NCBI GenBank assembly: GCA_937951685.1
Contig: CALFBG010000110.1
Coordinates: 1 to 41,658, forward strand
Reading direction: 5' to 3'
DNA: 41,658 nucleotides
Origin: an uncultured Saprospiraceae bacterium
GTDB lineage: Bacteria > Bacteroidota > Bacteroidia > Chitinophagales > Saprospiraceae
Part shown: positions 10,801 to 19,090 of the stretch, in pieces
How positions within the stretch are numbered: the first letter of the stretch is position 1
Layout: the number at the start of each line of letters is the position of its first letter
Program-made: the position numbers and the translations under genes
Notes under the pieces: generated by a model
The model's database searches: none
Seen by the model: only the letters and a program-made list of their open reading frames with translations
Told to the model about the DNA's origin: nothing

Positions 10801-12425
10801 CTTGGCGTACAAGGATCATCACAATATCCTTCGTCAGTATCTAGAATACCGTCATTATCGTCATCTACATCGACAGCATCCGGGGTTCCATCATTGTCAC
10901 TATCCGTAGGAGGTACGCAAGCTGAACTTTCCCCATTATCTTGATAGTCGGCACTTCCACTACCACTCGTATTTGCTACCGTGTAATTAGCGACGGCAGC
11001 TCCCGTATCTACATCCTCTAAGTCATTATCAAAGCCATTATCTCCGAAAGCACCATCAATGACACCTAATCCATCAACCGTTTGACTATGTCCTGCTTCG
11101 TTGGCATCAAAACAGCCATCACCATCACTGTCTAAGTCTAAGAAATCCGGTGTTCCATCACCGTCTGTATCTAAAGAAGTACAAACACCATTGGCATTTA
11201 AGGTACAAAAATCACTATCTGCATAATTTACTGTACCATCATTATCCGCATCTCCAGCAGGGTCTCCGCTGAGGCAAGAAAAGCTTGCAGTACCCGCAGT
11301 AAAAGGATTGGTATTATTAGAAAATGTCGTATTGACTGGTCCGACGACAATACTACCATCAACTTTGATTTGATAATAGCCACCAACATCGGTAAGTCCA
11401 TCGCCGTAGGTGTCTATGATATTAAAACTGTAATTTCCTGCCGGTACATTATAGGTAAGATCAATAAAAGCATTTGCCGTGCTATAACCGGAGCCAGAAG
11501 CAACTGTGCTCGCTCCATCAGATAAGGTCCAGCTCGTTTCTCCGGGAAATCCATCTAATTGAATTTCAACATTAATATCTACATTGCCACCTCCGCTAAC
11601 GGCACCACAAACTTCTATCTCATCTAAGATTCCGTCGTTATCATCGTCAATATCTGCGACATCAGGGACACCATCTAAATCCGTATCCACAGGGGCTTTA
11701 CAAAAAGAAAATCCCGGAAATTTGATTGCGTGATCATCACTTTCTCCATCATCTTCTGGTCCGTTAGAATAACTCAACACTAGCCTGTCGATCCCCGTAC
11801 TTGTAGAAACGACAAAAGCGCCATTCGGATCTGTATCAAGTACATTTCCACTGACTCCTTCTACGTAGTTTGATTTTGCAGTTTGCCCATTAATGATTAC
11901 AATCGAAGCTGTAGCACTGGGATGGGTTGTCAGCGTTACGGGGATATTCACTCCTCCGTTGGAAGCAGAGACCGATAGTTCATCCTGAAAACTTTCTCCC
12001 AAAGAGTTTGGATCATCACCATTGTTGTCTAAATCAAAAATAGCAAAATCATCTAAAAAAATAGGTTCTGTAAAAGTGAAGGTAAACGTTACTTCTTGAT
12101 TGCTAGTCGTAGACGTCATCTGCCAAGTTAGTACATTGTTTCCATATCCACCTGTTGTCTCCGTGTAATCGGCAAAAGTACTTGGATTACCCGTATCACA
12201 ATTTTGACCGTCAGGATCTGTCAAGACTAAAGTAGCATTTACGCCACTTCCTCCGATATTAGTATAGGTTCTTGATACATCATCTGGTAGCCAAGTAAAG
12301 CCACTACCCGCTCCGTTATCCCAAGCAAAATTATAACTTGTGGTACACTGAGCGAAAAGCCCATTAGAAAAAAGGGTTAAGGTAAGGTACACTATCATTA
12401 GTGCCTGTAGTTGAATTTTTTGCAT
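7839..12425 (-). CDS. Giant thrombospondin type 3 repeat protein, T9SS cargo
   Basis: This is a secreted, probably cell-surface, calcium-binding protein of about 1528 residues. I prefer the ATG at 12425, which starts directly with the signal peptide MQKIQLQALMIVYLTLTLFSNGLFAQ; an upstream in-frame ATG at 12464 would add 13 residues. The mature N-terminus (about 25-240) looks like a beta-sandwich domain. Then come many aspartate-rich thrombospondin type 3 motifs (DxDxDGxxDxxD). The centre includes three consecutive modules of about 97-100 residues, each containing DADNDGI, DGW, YDGD, NDG, GDGT and NDDG. Before the end is a region typical of T9SS proteins (LPVELSSFNGK and ISWSTSSEKDFSHFEVEQS). 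The last 80 residues (FTIFPNPVSASKG to VSKKFVIIDQ) are a type A sorting domain. The role in adhesion or matrix is inferred. Confidence 0.93.
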   Translation of the reverse strand: MQKIQLQALMIVYLTLTLFSNGLFAQCTTSYNFAWDNGAGSGFTWLPDDVSRTYTNIGGSGVNATLVLTDPDGQNCDTGNPSTFADYTETTGGYGNNVLTWQMTSTTSNQEVTFTFTFTEPIFLDDFAIFDLDNNGDDPNSLGESFQDELSVSASNGGVNIPVTLTTHPSATASIVIINGQTAKSNYVEGVSGNVLDTDPNGAFVVSTSTGIDRLVLSYSNGPEDDGESDDHAIKFPGFSFCKAPVDTDLDGVPDVADIDDDNDGILDEIEVCGAVSGGGNVDINVEIQLDGFPGETSWTLSDGASTVASGSGYSTANAFIDLTYNVPAGNYSFNIIDTYGDGLTDVGGYYQIKVDGSIVVGPVNTTFSNNTNPFTAGTASFSCLSGDPAGDADNDGTVNYADSDFCTLNANGVCTSLDTDGDGTPDFLDLDSDGDGCFDANEAGHSQTVDGLGVIDGAFGDNGFDNDLEDVDTGAAVANYTVANTSGSGSADYQDNGESSACVPPTDSDNDGTPDAVDVDDDNDGILDTDEGYCDDPCTPRDTDGDSVPDYLDLDADNDGIADIIEAGGADDDGDGRVPYPNSSDPTTMVDNDGNGLADIYDTAEGGTAIPNMDTDGDGRADAIDLDADNDGIADLVEAGGADDNGDGFVDDYDPGDPSIPSAFDNTDNDGWSPLYDGDGANDGATSTTGDGTNMFTTTDSNDDGIPESYSTGDTDGDGRLDHLDLDADNDGIVDIVEAGGADDNGDGFVDNYDPANPSAFDTTDGDGWSSYYDGDAANDGVVTMTGDGTILIETFDANDDGYPDSYLTGDFDQDGHLNQLDLDADNDGIVDIVESLGTDSNGDGMVDDYNPSQPNNFDTGDNDGWSPTYDGDAANDGATTTTGDGTSLVTTDDTNDDGFPNDYILGDAENDNHPNFLDIDADDDGIVDNVEGQSTAGYTLPLVGASSDTDNDGINDAYDSSIGSFGGSGIDSDGGTATGEAYDLDGDNTPDFLDEDTDNDNIPDIQEAWDNLMDGDSRADVVLVSCDGIDVDNDGLLDCFDSDTSNPTVTDYVVPINDNGHESGSTTGDNPTSGSTPDDIFPDNGGVNTEADWRDTPIDCAVPQVYYAITEQAAVTNTDFEYNPTTKLHEDGASSKVVRATAYCEPGADGWYYYYNPLEPDNYLFAIKNNASSPNLVPMYKLVDYIEIKVADDPTVRYVHGAGETTLVMERDWNVVFKGTPTSGSSFDVKFYFRPEEMAALDAATTNVVNNATNPVRSALKWFKKPDGLSVGDIQYDGITNMTDITSNDPVGVDETTSGNTDGSNGTTGNGKNYVEFVGLTSFSGGTAMTSVRYSALPVELSSFNGKTLDCQNHISWSTSSEKDFSHFEVEQSKDGRDFVSIGKITAQGGVTAQMYQFIDEKIERLNYYRLKMIDVDQSFEYSEVIVLSADCELLDADFTIFPNPVSASKGYLNLQFEHTDTQTGERTFLITDVLSRTLKVAPIAVETGENSIQLDVSDLPVGTYFINMNLSNRKVVSKKFVIIDQ
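9660..10550 (-). repeat. Three tandem ~97-aa Asp-rich modules within the TSP3 protein
   Basis: DNA encoding the motif DADNDGI recurs at about 10546, 10248 and 9955 (5' ends on the minus strand). The period is therefore about 300 then about 291 nt. Each unit runs through VEAGGADDNGDG or a variant, then DGW, YDGD, GDGT and NDDG, to LDLDADNDG. The copies diverge moderately in DNA sequence, so they are established duplications and not an assembly artefact. Confidence 0.8.
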
Positions 12426-13020
12426 GTTTATCTGTTTAGGATCAAAAAAATAAATGAGAGACATACCTCTCTACCCTATCGTACAAAGACGATAGAAAAC
12501 ATTTAACACACGAAATAAATTAGTGCGCTGAAAAATTAGTTGTTTGTGTTTATATTCAATACCAACAAATGCAAGTATGCTACCAAGTCTTTCCTTTTTT
12601 TATCCCTTGACACCTTGTACGTGACATGACATTAAAACAAATATTTTTTATTTTTAATGTCATTTTCTTTCTTATTTTGCGTTCATTTTTATTACCTTAC
12701 CTTCAGAACGTATATCCACTATCCTCTTTATGTGACAACATTTCCTTTTAAATAAAACTTGTCTTCAACGCTAAGCTAAGCCTCGAAGCTTTGACTAAGT
12801 ATAGAGGGCACTAGCACATTTTTTATTTCTTAAAATAAAACATCGATCATACGTAGCATAACAACATCCGTAAACGTATTACTTTCCTTTGTCACAATTC
12901 CTTTTTTTAACAGCTATTTTATTTTTTGAAAGTAAACTATTATTGTCTTATGATTTAAATAGATAAAGTACCTAAGTACAACTACTTTGTCATCCTGAAC
13001 CTAAATTTTTCCTAACTAAA
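12426..13020. other. Divergent intergenic region between two T9SS cargo genes
   Basis: No gene is visible in this 595-nt stretch. It contains two inverted repeats. One is CTATCGT / ACGATAG at 12476-12495, close to the start of the minus-strand gene. The other is a 12-bp perfect repeat at 12626-12637 and 12652-12663. I could not place a convincing -33/-7 pair for either gene. Confidence 0.5.
12626..12663. repeat. 12-bp inverted repeat in divergent intergenic region
   Basis: ATGACATTAAAA (12626-12637) is perfectly complementary to TTTTAATGTCAT (12652-12663) across a 14-nt AT spacer. T-rich DNA (TTTCTTTCTTATTTTG) follows on the plus strand. It could be a protein-binding dyad or a weak terminator-like hairpin; no gene ends beside it. 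Confidence 0.5.
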
Positions 13021-16000
13021 ATGTCCTACATGCAAAAATCTATTTTTACTTGGCTGCTCATTTTCCTTAGTTCTTTTTCATTTTCAACCCTTGCCGAAGG
13101 ACAATCCCTTACGGCAAATGACAGTGGCGAAGTTTGGCAAGTTATTGATCATCGATCAATCAAAACCAACGCTAGAAGAATGATTATTCCACAAAAATTT
13201 AAATCTTATTTACTCGACGTTGAAACGTTTAAAAAACAACTTCAACAAGCTCCCTTAGAAGAAAAAATTCCTTTATCAGCTACCACTGCTACCCTTACAC
13301 TTCCACTACCTAATGGAAAGTTAGAAGACTTTCAGTTCGTAGAGTCACCGATCATGGATACGGAACTTTCCAACAAATACACTACAATCAAAACCTATTT
13401 AGGCGTAAGCCAAAGGAACCCGCTTGTCAAAGTAAGAATGGATTGGACCGACCGAGGATTCCATGCGATGATTACGACGGTGGAAGGCACAGTGTATATT
13501 GATCCATACAGTAGAGGGGATGTCAAGCACTATATGAGTTATTACAAAAATGATTATCAAGCATTAGATGAACCTCACTTCGAGTGTGAATTCAAAACAG
13601 AAAATACAACTCAAAATTCGCCCGATGAGAATACGGCAAATATGGTATTTGGAGATTGTCAAATTCGGTCTTATCGTTTAGCCGTTGCGGCGAGTGGCGA
13701 ATATTCGAATTACCATGGTGCCACAAGTAGCGCACAGGCGAGTCTCGTACTTTCTGCTATTACGACGACGATCAATCGAGTCAATATGGTATACGAAGTT
13801 GATTTTGGGGTACGCTTAGTCTTAATCGGCAGTACCGATCAAGTTTTTTATTACAATGCATCTACAGATCCGTTTGATCCGAATAACATGGGAAGCTTCC
13901 TAAGTCAAAATAAATCTAATATGTCTTCCGTGCTCGGAAATAATAGTTTTGATATTGGTCACGCTTTCGCGCAAAATGCAACGAATAATGGTTTAGCAAA
14001 TTTGGCAGTGGTCTGTAGTAGTAGCAAGGCCGGTGGCGTTACTCGCTTGGTTACTCCCGAAGGAGATCCATTTGACATCGACTACGTTTCTCACGAAATA
14101 GGACATCAATTTGGAGCAGAGCATACTCAGAATAATAATTGCAATCGAAGCAGTATTGCTTCTTACGAACCCGGTAGCGCCTCAACGATTATGGGCTATG
14201 CGGGGATTTGTTCGCCTAACGTTCAAAATAATAGTGATGCTTATTTTCACGCCATCAGCGTTAGTCAAGTGAGTGCCCACATTACGGGCTCCGCCAATTC
14301 TTGCGCACAAATTATCAATACTGGAAATCAAAAACCTAGCGTTTCTGCCGGTTCAGATTATACCATTCCTAAGTCAACTCCATTCGCGTTAACGGCAACC
14401 GCAACGGATCCTGACGGTGATCTCATGACGTACTGTTGGGAACAATGGGATCGACAAGTCGCTACGATGCCACCCGTTTCTACGGCTACGGGAGGTCCCG
14501 CTTTTCGTTCTCTCACACCAAGCCTTAGCAACGTACGAAATTTTCCAAACCTCAATAGCTTAGTTGCGAATGTAACGCCAACCTGGGAAGTTTTACCAAG
14601 CGTCGGAAGAGATTTAAACTTTAGAGTTACGGTAAGAGACAATGCGAATGGTGGTGGTTGTACCGATGACGATTTGATGAAAGTAACCGTTAATGCTAAC
14701 GCAGGTCCTTTTTTAGTGACGAATCCAAATACGAGTTTGACTTGGGCAGTTGGCAGTACGGAAATCGTAAATTGGGACGTTGCAAATACTACGGCAGCGC
14801 CAGTAAGTTGTGCAACGGTAGACATTTTATTATCCACCGACGGTGGTCTCACTTATCCCGTGACCTTAGCAAATGCAGTTGCAAATGACGGTAGTCACGC
14901 CATTACCGTTCCGAATAATGCTACGACAACGGCTAGAGTAAAAGTAGTTTGTGCTACGAATATTTTCTTTGACATCTCTAATCAAGATTTTACAATTGAA
15001 GTTCAAGACCCTAACCTTTGTGGTGTCCCTGATAATTTAAATGCTAGTGCAAGTGGTAACACCGCAACTTTAACTTGGAACAACGGTGTCAATGCAAACG
15101 ATTACGAAGTAGCCTACAAAGCTTCTGCGAATACTACTTGGATCGAGCAAACAGTCACTGGCACCAGCTATACGATAACGAACCTTAGCACTTGTACCAG
15201 TTACGATTTCAGAGTGAAAAGTATTTGTACAAACAATAGCAGTGCGTTCAGTGCTACTTTTACCTTTGATTCTGCGGGTTGTCCAACTTGTACGGACGGT
15301 ATTCAAAATGGAAACGAAACGGGTATTGATTGTGGTGGAACAGATTGTTCGGCTTGCCCAACTTGTACCGATGGCATTCAGAATGGAGATGAGACAGGCA
15401 TTGATTGTGGTGGAGCGAACTGCCCAACTTGCCCACTCAGCTATTGCGATTCTCAAGGTAATGACACTAGCTTTGAATATATTGATGCCGTAACAATCGG
15501 TAGTATTAATAATGTTTCTGGTGATGATGGTGGCTATGCTGACTATACCAATTTAAACACTACCGTTGATACCGATAATAACTATTCCATTACCCTCACG
15601 CCTGGTTTTGCCAATGGGGCTTATAATGAATTTTGGAGTGTCTACATTGATTACAATATTGATGGTGATTTTTCTGATGCGGGAGAATTAGTTTTTCAAG
15701 GTAATGGATCTAGCAACGTGAGTGGCAACATTGCTATTCCTACGACTGCAACAGTTGGTACTACGAGAATGCGAATTCAAATGCAATACAATAGCTACTC
15801 CACGAGTAGTTGCGCGACTTTCACTTACGGGGAAGTAGAAGATTATAGTTTAATTATCTCGACGACAACGCCAACTTGCAACGACGGTATTCAGAATGGG
15901 GACGAAACGGGGATTGACTGTGGTGGTGCAAATTGCCCTACTTGTTGTCCCCTTGCCGGAACAGCTTGCGATGACGGACTTGCTTCTACTGAAAATGATG

Positions 16001-17373
16001 TAGAAGATGGAAATTGCAACTGCGCAGGCACGCCTTGTCCAACCGCTGGCACAACTTGCGACGACGGAAATCCTTCCACTCAAAATGACATAGAAGATGG
16101 AAATTGCAATTGCGCAGGTACGCCTTGCCCAACCGCTGGCACAACTTGCGACGACGGAAATCCTTCCACTCAAAATGACATAGAAGATGGAAACTGCAAC
16201 TGCGTAGGTACGCCTGCGAGTGGCCTAAAAATCGAATACGGTACGATTACCAACGTCAGTAACAGTTGGCAAACAGTTACGTTAAATAATAATTACAATT
16301 CAATGGTCGTAATTGCCAGCGTTGTTTTGCCTTCCAATACCGCACATCCGGCAGTCAGCAGAATTAGAAATGCTAGTGGAAATAGTTTTGAAGTTCGCAT
16401 TCAAGAACCGGGTGCTTCAGGTAGTGATATTTTTGACATTCATTACGTCGTAGCAGAAGAAGGTGTCTACACAGCAGCTCAAGATGGAATTAAAATGGAA
16501 GCAATCAAAGCTAACTCTAGCGCAACCGCTAATAGTAGTAGCTGGGTAAGAGAACAACGACTTTATAATAATAGCTACTCCAATCCGGTTGTTGTCGGAC
16601 AAGTCATGAGTTACAACGATGTAAATTGGTCCGTCTTCTGGGCGTCTATTGACAATGCTCGATCAGTGGCTCCTGGACCGGGTAACGCTTTTGCCTGTGG
16701 TAAAGAAGTTGCCGAAGACCCAAACTCAGTTAGAGCAGACGAAACGATTGGTTATATTATTTTGGAAGCTGGTGCTGGTGACATTAATGGTTTGACTTAT
16801 AGTGCAGGAGTGGGTAATGATATCATTAGAGGAGTGGGCAATACCAGTGTAGGTTACAATTACAGTGTAGCGGGACTTAGTTCAATTGATGCTGCCGTAG
16901 TCAGTGTTGCCGGAATGGATGGTGGTAATGGTGGCTGGCCAACGCTATTTGGTGCAACTCAATTTAGTGGAAACCAATTGACTTTAGCTTTCGATGAAGA
17001 TCAAGTACGGGACAATGAGCGTAACCATACTACGGAGCAAACTGCTTATTTGGCATTTGGTACGAGCAATGCGAGTAGAGCGATCTCGACGAATGAAGTA
17101 GTGAAAAATAATGCGCAATTGCAAGTATTTCCAAATCCTGCCATGGATCATGCGACCATTCAGTACATCGTGGCAGCAGATGGATTTGCCCAAATTGAAC
17201 TTTACGACTTAATGGGTAGAAAAGTACAAACTTTAGTGCAAGCAGCACAAAGTGCAGGAAAGTATACTTTACCGTTTGAGAATAGTAATTATTTAGAAGG
17301 TGTTTATTTATTAGTCTTTACGATTAACGAGGAGCAAGTAATTAAGAAGCTTGTTTTCAAAAGACCACAATAA
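13021..17373 (+). CDS. Reprolysin-like zinc metalloprotease, multidomain T9SS cargo
   Basis: This is a secreted M12B-like (metzincin) protease of 1450 residues. A signal peptide covers about 1-28; the ATG at 13021 or the one at 13030 (MQKS) could be used. A propeptide-like region (about 30-205) precedes the catalytic domain (about 211-430). There HEIGHQFGAEH at 358-368 supplies the three zinc histidines and the catalytic Glu, and STIMGYAG carries the Met-turn (M391). After it come Ig/PKD-like beta domains, a fibronectin type III domain (about 666-740), Cys-rich TCxDGIQNGxETGIDCGG repeats, a GEVEDY beta domain ending near 945, three CDDGxxSTxND repeats, and a domain (about 1070-1300) resembling H-type lectins. 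A type A sorting domain (LQVFPNPAMD onward, about 1367-1450) ends it. A strong terminator follows. The substrate is unknown. Confidence 0.95.
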   Translation: MSYMQKSIFTWLLIFLSSFSFSTLAEGQSLTANDSGEVWQVIDHRSIKTNARRMIIPQKFKSYLLDVETFKKQLQQAPLEEKIPLSATTATLTLPLPNGKLEDFQFVESPIMDTELSNKYTTIKTYLGVSQRNPLVKVRMDWTDRGFHAMITTVEGTVYIDPYSRGDVKHYMSYYKNDYQALDEPHFECEFKTENTTQNSPDENTANMVFGDCQIRSYRLAVAASGEYSNYHGATSSAQASLVLSAITTTINRVNMVYEVDFGVRLVLIGSTDQVFYYNASTDPFDPNNMGSFLSQNKSNMSSVLGNNSFDIGHAFAQNATNNGLANLAVVCSSSKAGGVTRLVTPEGDPFDIDYVSHEIGHQFGAEHTQNNNCNRSSIASYEPGSASTIMGYAGICSPNVQNNSDAYFHAISVSQVSAHITGSANSCAQIINTGNQKPSVSAGSDYTIPKSTPFALTATATDPDGDLMTYCWEQWDRQVATMPPVSTATGGPAFRSLTPSLSNVRNFPNLNSLVANVTPTWEVLPSVGRDLNFRVTVRDNANGGGCTDDDLMKVTVNANAGPFLVTNPNTSLTWAVGSTEIVNWDVANTTAAPVSCATVDILLSTDGGLTYPVTLANAVANDGSHAITVPNNATTTARVKVVCATNIFFDISNQDFTIEVQDPNLCGVPDNLNASASGNTATLTWNNGVNANDYEVAYKASANTTWIEQTVTGTSYTITNLSTCTSYDFRVKSICTNNSSAFSATFTFDSAGCPTCTDGIQNGNETGIDCGGTDCSACPTCTDGIQNGDETGIDCGGANCPTCPLSYCDSQGNDTSFEYIDAVTIGSINNVSGDDGGYADYTNLNTTVDTDNNYSITLTPGFANGAYNEFWSVYIDYNIDGDFSDAGELVFQGNGSSNVSGNIAIPTTATVGTTRMRIQMQYNSYSTSSCATFTYGEVEDYSLIISTTTPTCNDGIQNGDETGIDCGGANCPTCCPLAGTACDDGLASTENDVEDGNCNCAGTPCPTAGTTCDDGNPSTQNDIEDGNCNCAGTPCPTAGTTCDDGNPSTQNDIEDGNCNCVGTPASGLKIEYGTITNVSNSWQTVTLNNNYNSMVVIASVVLPSNTAHPAVSRIRNASGNSFEVRIQEPGASGSDIFDIHYVVAEEGVYTAAQDGIKMEAIKANSSATANSSSWVREQRLYNNSYSNPVVVGQVMSYNDVNWSVFWASIDNARSVAPGPGNAFACGKEVAEDPNSVRADETIGYIILEAGAGDINGLTYSAGVGNDIIRGVGNTSVGYNYSVAGLSSIDAAVVSVAGMDGGNGGWPTLFGATQFSGNQLTLAFDEDQVRDNERNHTTEQTAYLAFGTSNASRAISTNEVVKNNAQLQVFPNPAMDHATIQYIVAADGFAQIELYDLMGRKVQTLVQAAQSAGKYTLPFENSNYLEGVYLLVFTINEEQVIKKLVFKRPQ
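15286..15948 (+). repeat. Three copies of a 25-aa Cys-rich repeat (75 nt)
   Basis: Copies at 15286-15360, 15361-15435 and 15874-15948 encode TCxDGIQNGxETGIDCGG followed by xxCxxC. The first two are in tandem. The third comes after the GEVEDY beta domain, so the repeat flanks that domain. Each copy carries five or six cysteines, suggesting small disulfide-bonded linkers. Confidence 0.85.
15946..16215 (+). repeat. Three tandem 90-nt repeats (CDDGNPSTQND type)
   Basis: Three 30-residue units at 15946-16035, 16036-16125 and 16126-16215 encode CPxAGTxCDDGxxSTxNDxEDGNCNCxGTP. The second and third are almost identical in DNA, pointing to recent duplication or gene conversion. Such units are prone to copy-number change. 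Confidence 0.9.
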
Positions 17374-17414
17374 AGTGCTTGGCAACTAAATACCCAATAA
17401 CGTAAATTCTGATG

Positions 17415-17451
17415 AAGCTAGGTTCCAAAATGTTGGAGCCTAGCTTTTTTT
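17415..17451 (+). terminator. Rho-independent terminator of the metalloprotease gene
   Basis: AAGCTAGGTTCCAA (17415-17428) pairs with TTGGAGCCTAGCTT (17433-17446) in a 14-bp stem with one G-U pair and a 4-nt loop. A T-run follows. It lies between convergent genes. Confidence 0.92.
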
Positions 17452-17470
17452 ATTATTTAAAATAAGCTCA

Positions 17471-18871
17471 TTACAACTGCTTCAGCAACCAAGCTTTTTC
17501 CGTCAAGGGACTAACCGCTGCAATCTCTTTTTTCAATTTAGCTTTCTGAGCTTCGCTGTAAGGGTTTACCTTGAGGAGCTTTTTAGTAAAGCGAATAAAG
17601 TTTTTGTAATTAGACTTATGGTACGCGATGATTTTTTTGCGTTGTAAATAATTCCGGACACTCTCGAGTAAAGATTCGAGGGTATCCATTTCATCTTGCT
17701 CGTAATACATTTTGATTAGCATCGCCTTGGCATTGAGATTAAGCAAAATATCTTTGTATTCGAATTGACTTAGCAACTTCATGGCTTCGTCGTAATCTCC
17801 GCGTTCAAAATGTAGTTTTGATAAATTAAAATGGACAAAACTTTCTCGGTATTGTTCGGCGAGGTAAACTTTATATTTTAAAATAAATGCTTCGACCCAA
17901 TCAAATTCTTTGAGGACTAAGGCGGTGGTTACTATATTTCTAAACGTATAGCGGGAAACGATACCACTTTCAATAAAAACTTGTTCTTTAAGTCCTAGCT
18001 TATACAAGTCAAACATATCTCTAAAGAAAGATCGTTCTCCTTGATTAACCCGACCGATACAATAGTTTATCGCAACTAAGTAAATATCCTTTATTTCTGA
18101 TTGTGGGAAGAGGTGACCGTATTGGCTAATCTGCACTTTGAGCTGATTAAAAAAGTCAACATTTTCGCGCTCCACGATCGCTTTGTAGCCAAAGTAATAA
18201 GTGGCAATGGCAGGATTATCCATAAAGTTTTCGTGCTCTACGTGAAGGAGTACTTTATCTATTAATCCTGATGCATAATCTGTTTTATACACTTTTTGAT
18301 GCGCCAGCATATGGCAACTTTGTCGGAGGCGATCCGCCAAATAACTTCTATCTAAGGCATCAGACACCTCCTGCAAATTCATTGGAATGGCGCGATTTTG
18401 GCTAACGATATAGGTATAATCTTCTTGCTGGAGCAAATATTCATTTTGCAAAAAAGCTTCATTTCGATACGGAAAAGATTCGTGAGCCGCTTTGGCCGCT
18501 TTGATCGCTTTTTGGTAAGACTTATCTAACTTACGATCTCGGTAAATTCGGGCAAGGGCAATTCTAGACCGCACTTCATCCTTCCTTAACTCTTGGTAAA
18601 TTAGAAACTCTTCGACTACCTTCAGGGAGAAAAATATCACTTGTCGCATTTTAGCATCATCAAATGCTTCGTTGGGATATAGATGCGGAAAAGCTACTTT
18701 TTTATCTAAGCCCGCCGCATCTTCCGTATCAATCGCGTTGAAAAGGTAATCATGTAATAAAATGACATCTTCCCGCTGATTATGGCTCGGAGAAAGTAAC
18801 CATTTCCGTAATTCTCTGCGTTCTTTACCCGAGAGCGCGCTAAAAATTCGAATTAAACGACTTCTTTTCAT
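17471..18871 (-). CDS. Hypothetical helical-repeat (TPR-like) protein
   Basis: I do not recognise a named family. The 466-residue protein from ATG 18871 is soluble, with no signal peptide, and almost entirely helical. Several stretches have tetratricopeptide-like spacing, for example HFNLSKLHFERGDYDEAMKLL near 355-375 and the segment after it. The N-terminus (MKRSRLIRIFSALSGKERRELRKWLLSP) is basic and amphipathic. It contains no catalytic motif. It is convergent with the metalloprotease and divergent from the following T9SS gene. A scaffold or protein-interaction role is only an inference from the fold. Confidence 0.8.
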   Translation of the reverse strand: MKRSRLIRIFSALSGKERRELRKWLLSPSHNQREDVILLHDYLFNAIDTEDAAGLDKKVAFPHLYPNEAFDDAKMRQVIFFSLKVVEEFLIYQELRKDEVRSRIALARIYRDRKLDKSYQKAIKAAKAAHESFPYRNEAFLQNEYLLQQEDYTYIVSQNRAIPMNLQEVSDALDRSYLADRLRQSCHMLAHQKVYKTDYASGLIDKVLLHVEHENFMDNPAIATYYFGYKAIVERENVDFFNQLKVQISQYGHLFPQSEIKDIYLVAINYCIGRVNQGERSFFRDMFDLYKLGLKEQVFIESGIVSRYTFRNIVTTALVLKEFDWVEAFILKYKVYLAEQYRESFVHFNLSKLHFERGDYDEAMKLLSQFEYKDILLNLNAKAMLIKMYYEQDEMDTLESLLESVRNYLQRKKIIAYHKSNYKNFIRFTKKLLKVNPYSEAQKAKLKKEIAAVSPLTEKAWLLKQL

Positions 18872-19020
18872 TAAAAAATGATTTTATTTTTCAACAAATC
18901 TACTTTTTTACACCAAAAAAATAAATTTAAAAACACTGCAAATCAATTATTTATACATATTTTTCCTCTAAAAGTACGAATTTTACGCCATTTTTACGTC
19001 AACAAATGCTTTTTTTTGTC

Positions 19021-19052
19021 TTTGTTTTATATCACTAACTAAGCCATTTTTG
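19021..19052 (+). promoter_or_regulatory. Possible promoter of the 971-aa T9SS cargo gene
   Basis: TTTG at 19021-19024 and CATTTTTG at 19045-19052 are 20 nt apart. The second differs from TAnnTTTG at its first base. Transcription would start near 19058, so the upstream ATG at 19055 would lie at or before the transcript start; this favours translation from ATG 19091. Confidence 0.35.
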
Positions 19053-19090
19053 TAATGTATTTAATCATAAACAACACGGTAACTAATAAA

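Noticed and set aside
14358-14852. 164-aa frame antisense to the metalloprotease
   Set aside because: It overlaps a clearly real domain on the plus strand and shows no family resemblance or initiation signal.
15070-16173. Frames antisense to the Cys-rich repeats
   Set aside because: Their internal repeats mirror the repeats of the real gene, so they are shadows.
16984-17248. Minus-strand frames at the end of the metalloprotease gene
   Set aside because: They overlap the T9SS sorting domain and have no supporting features.
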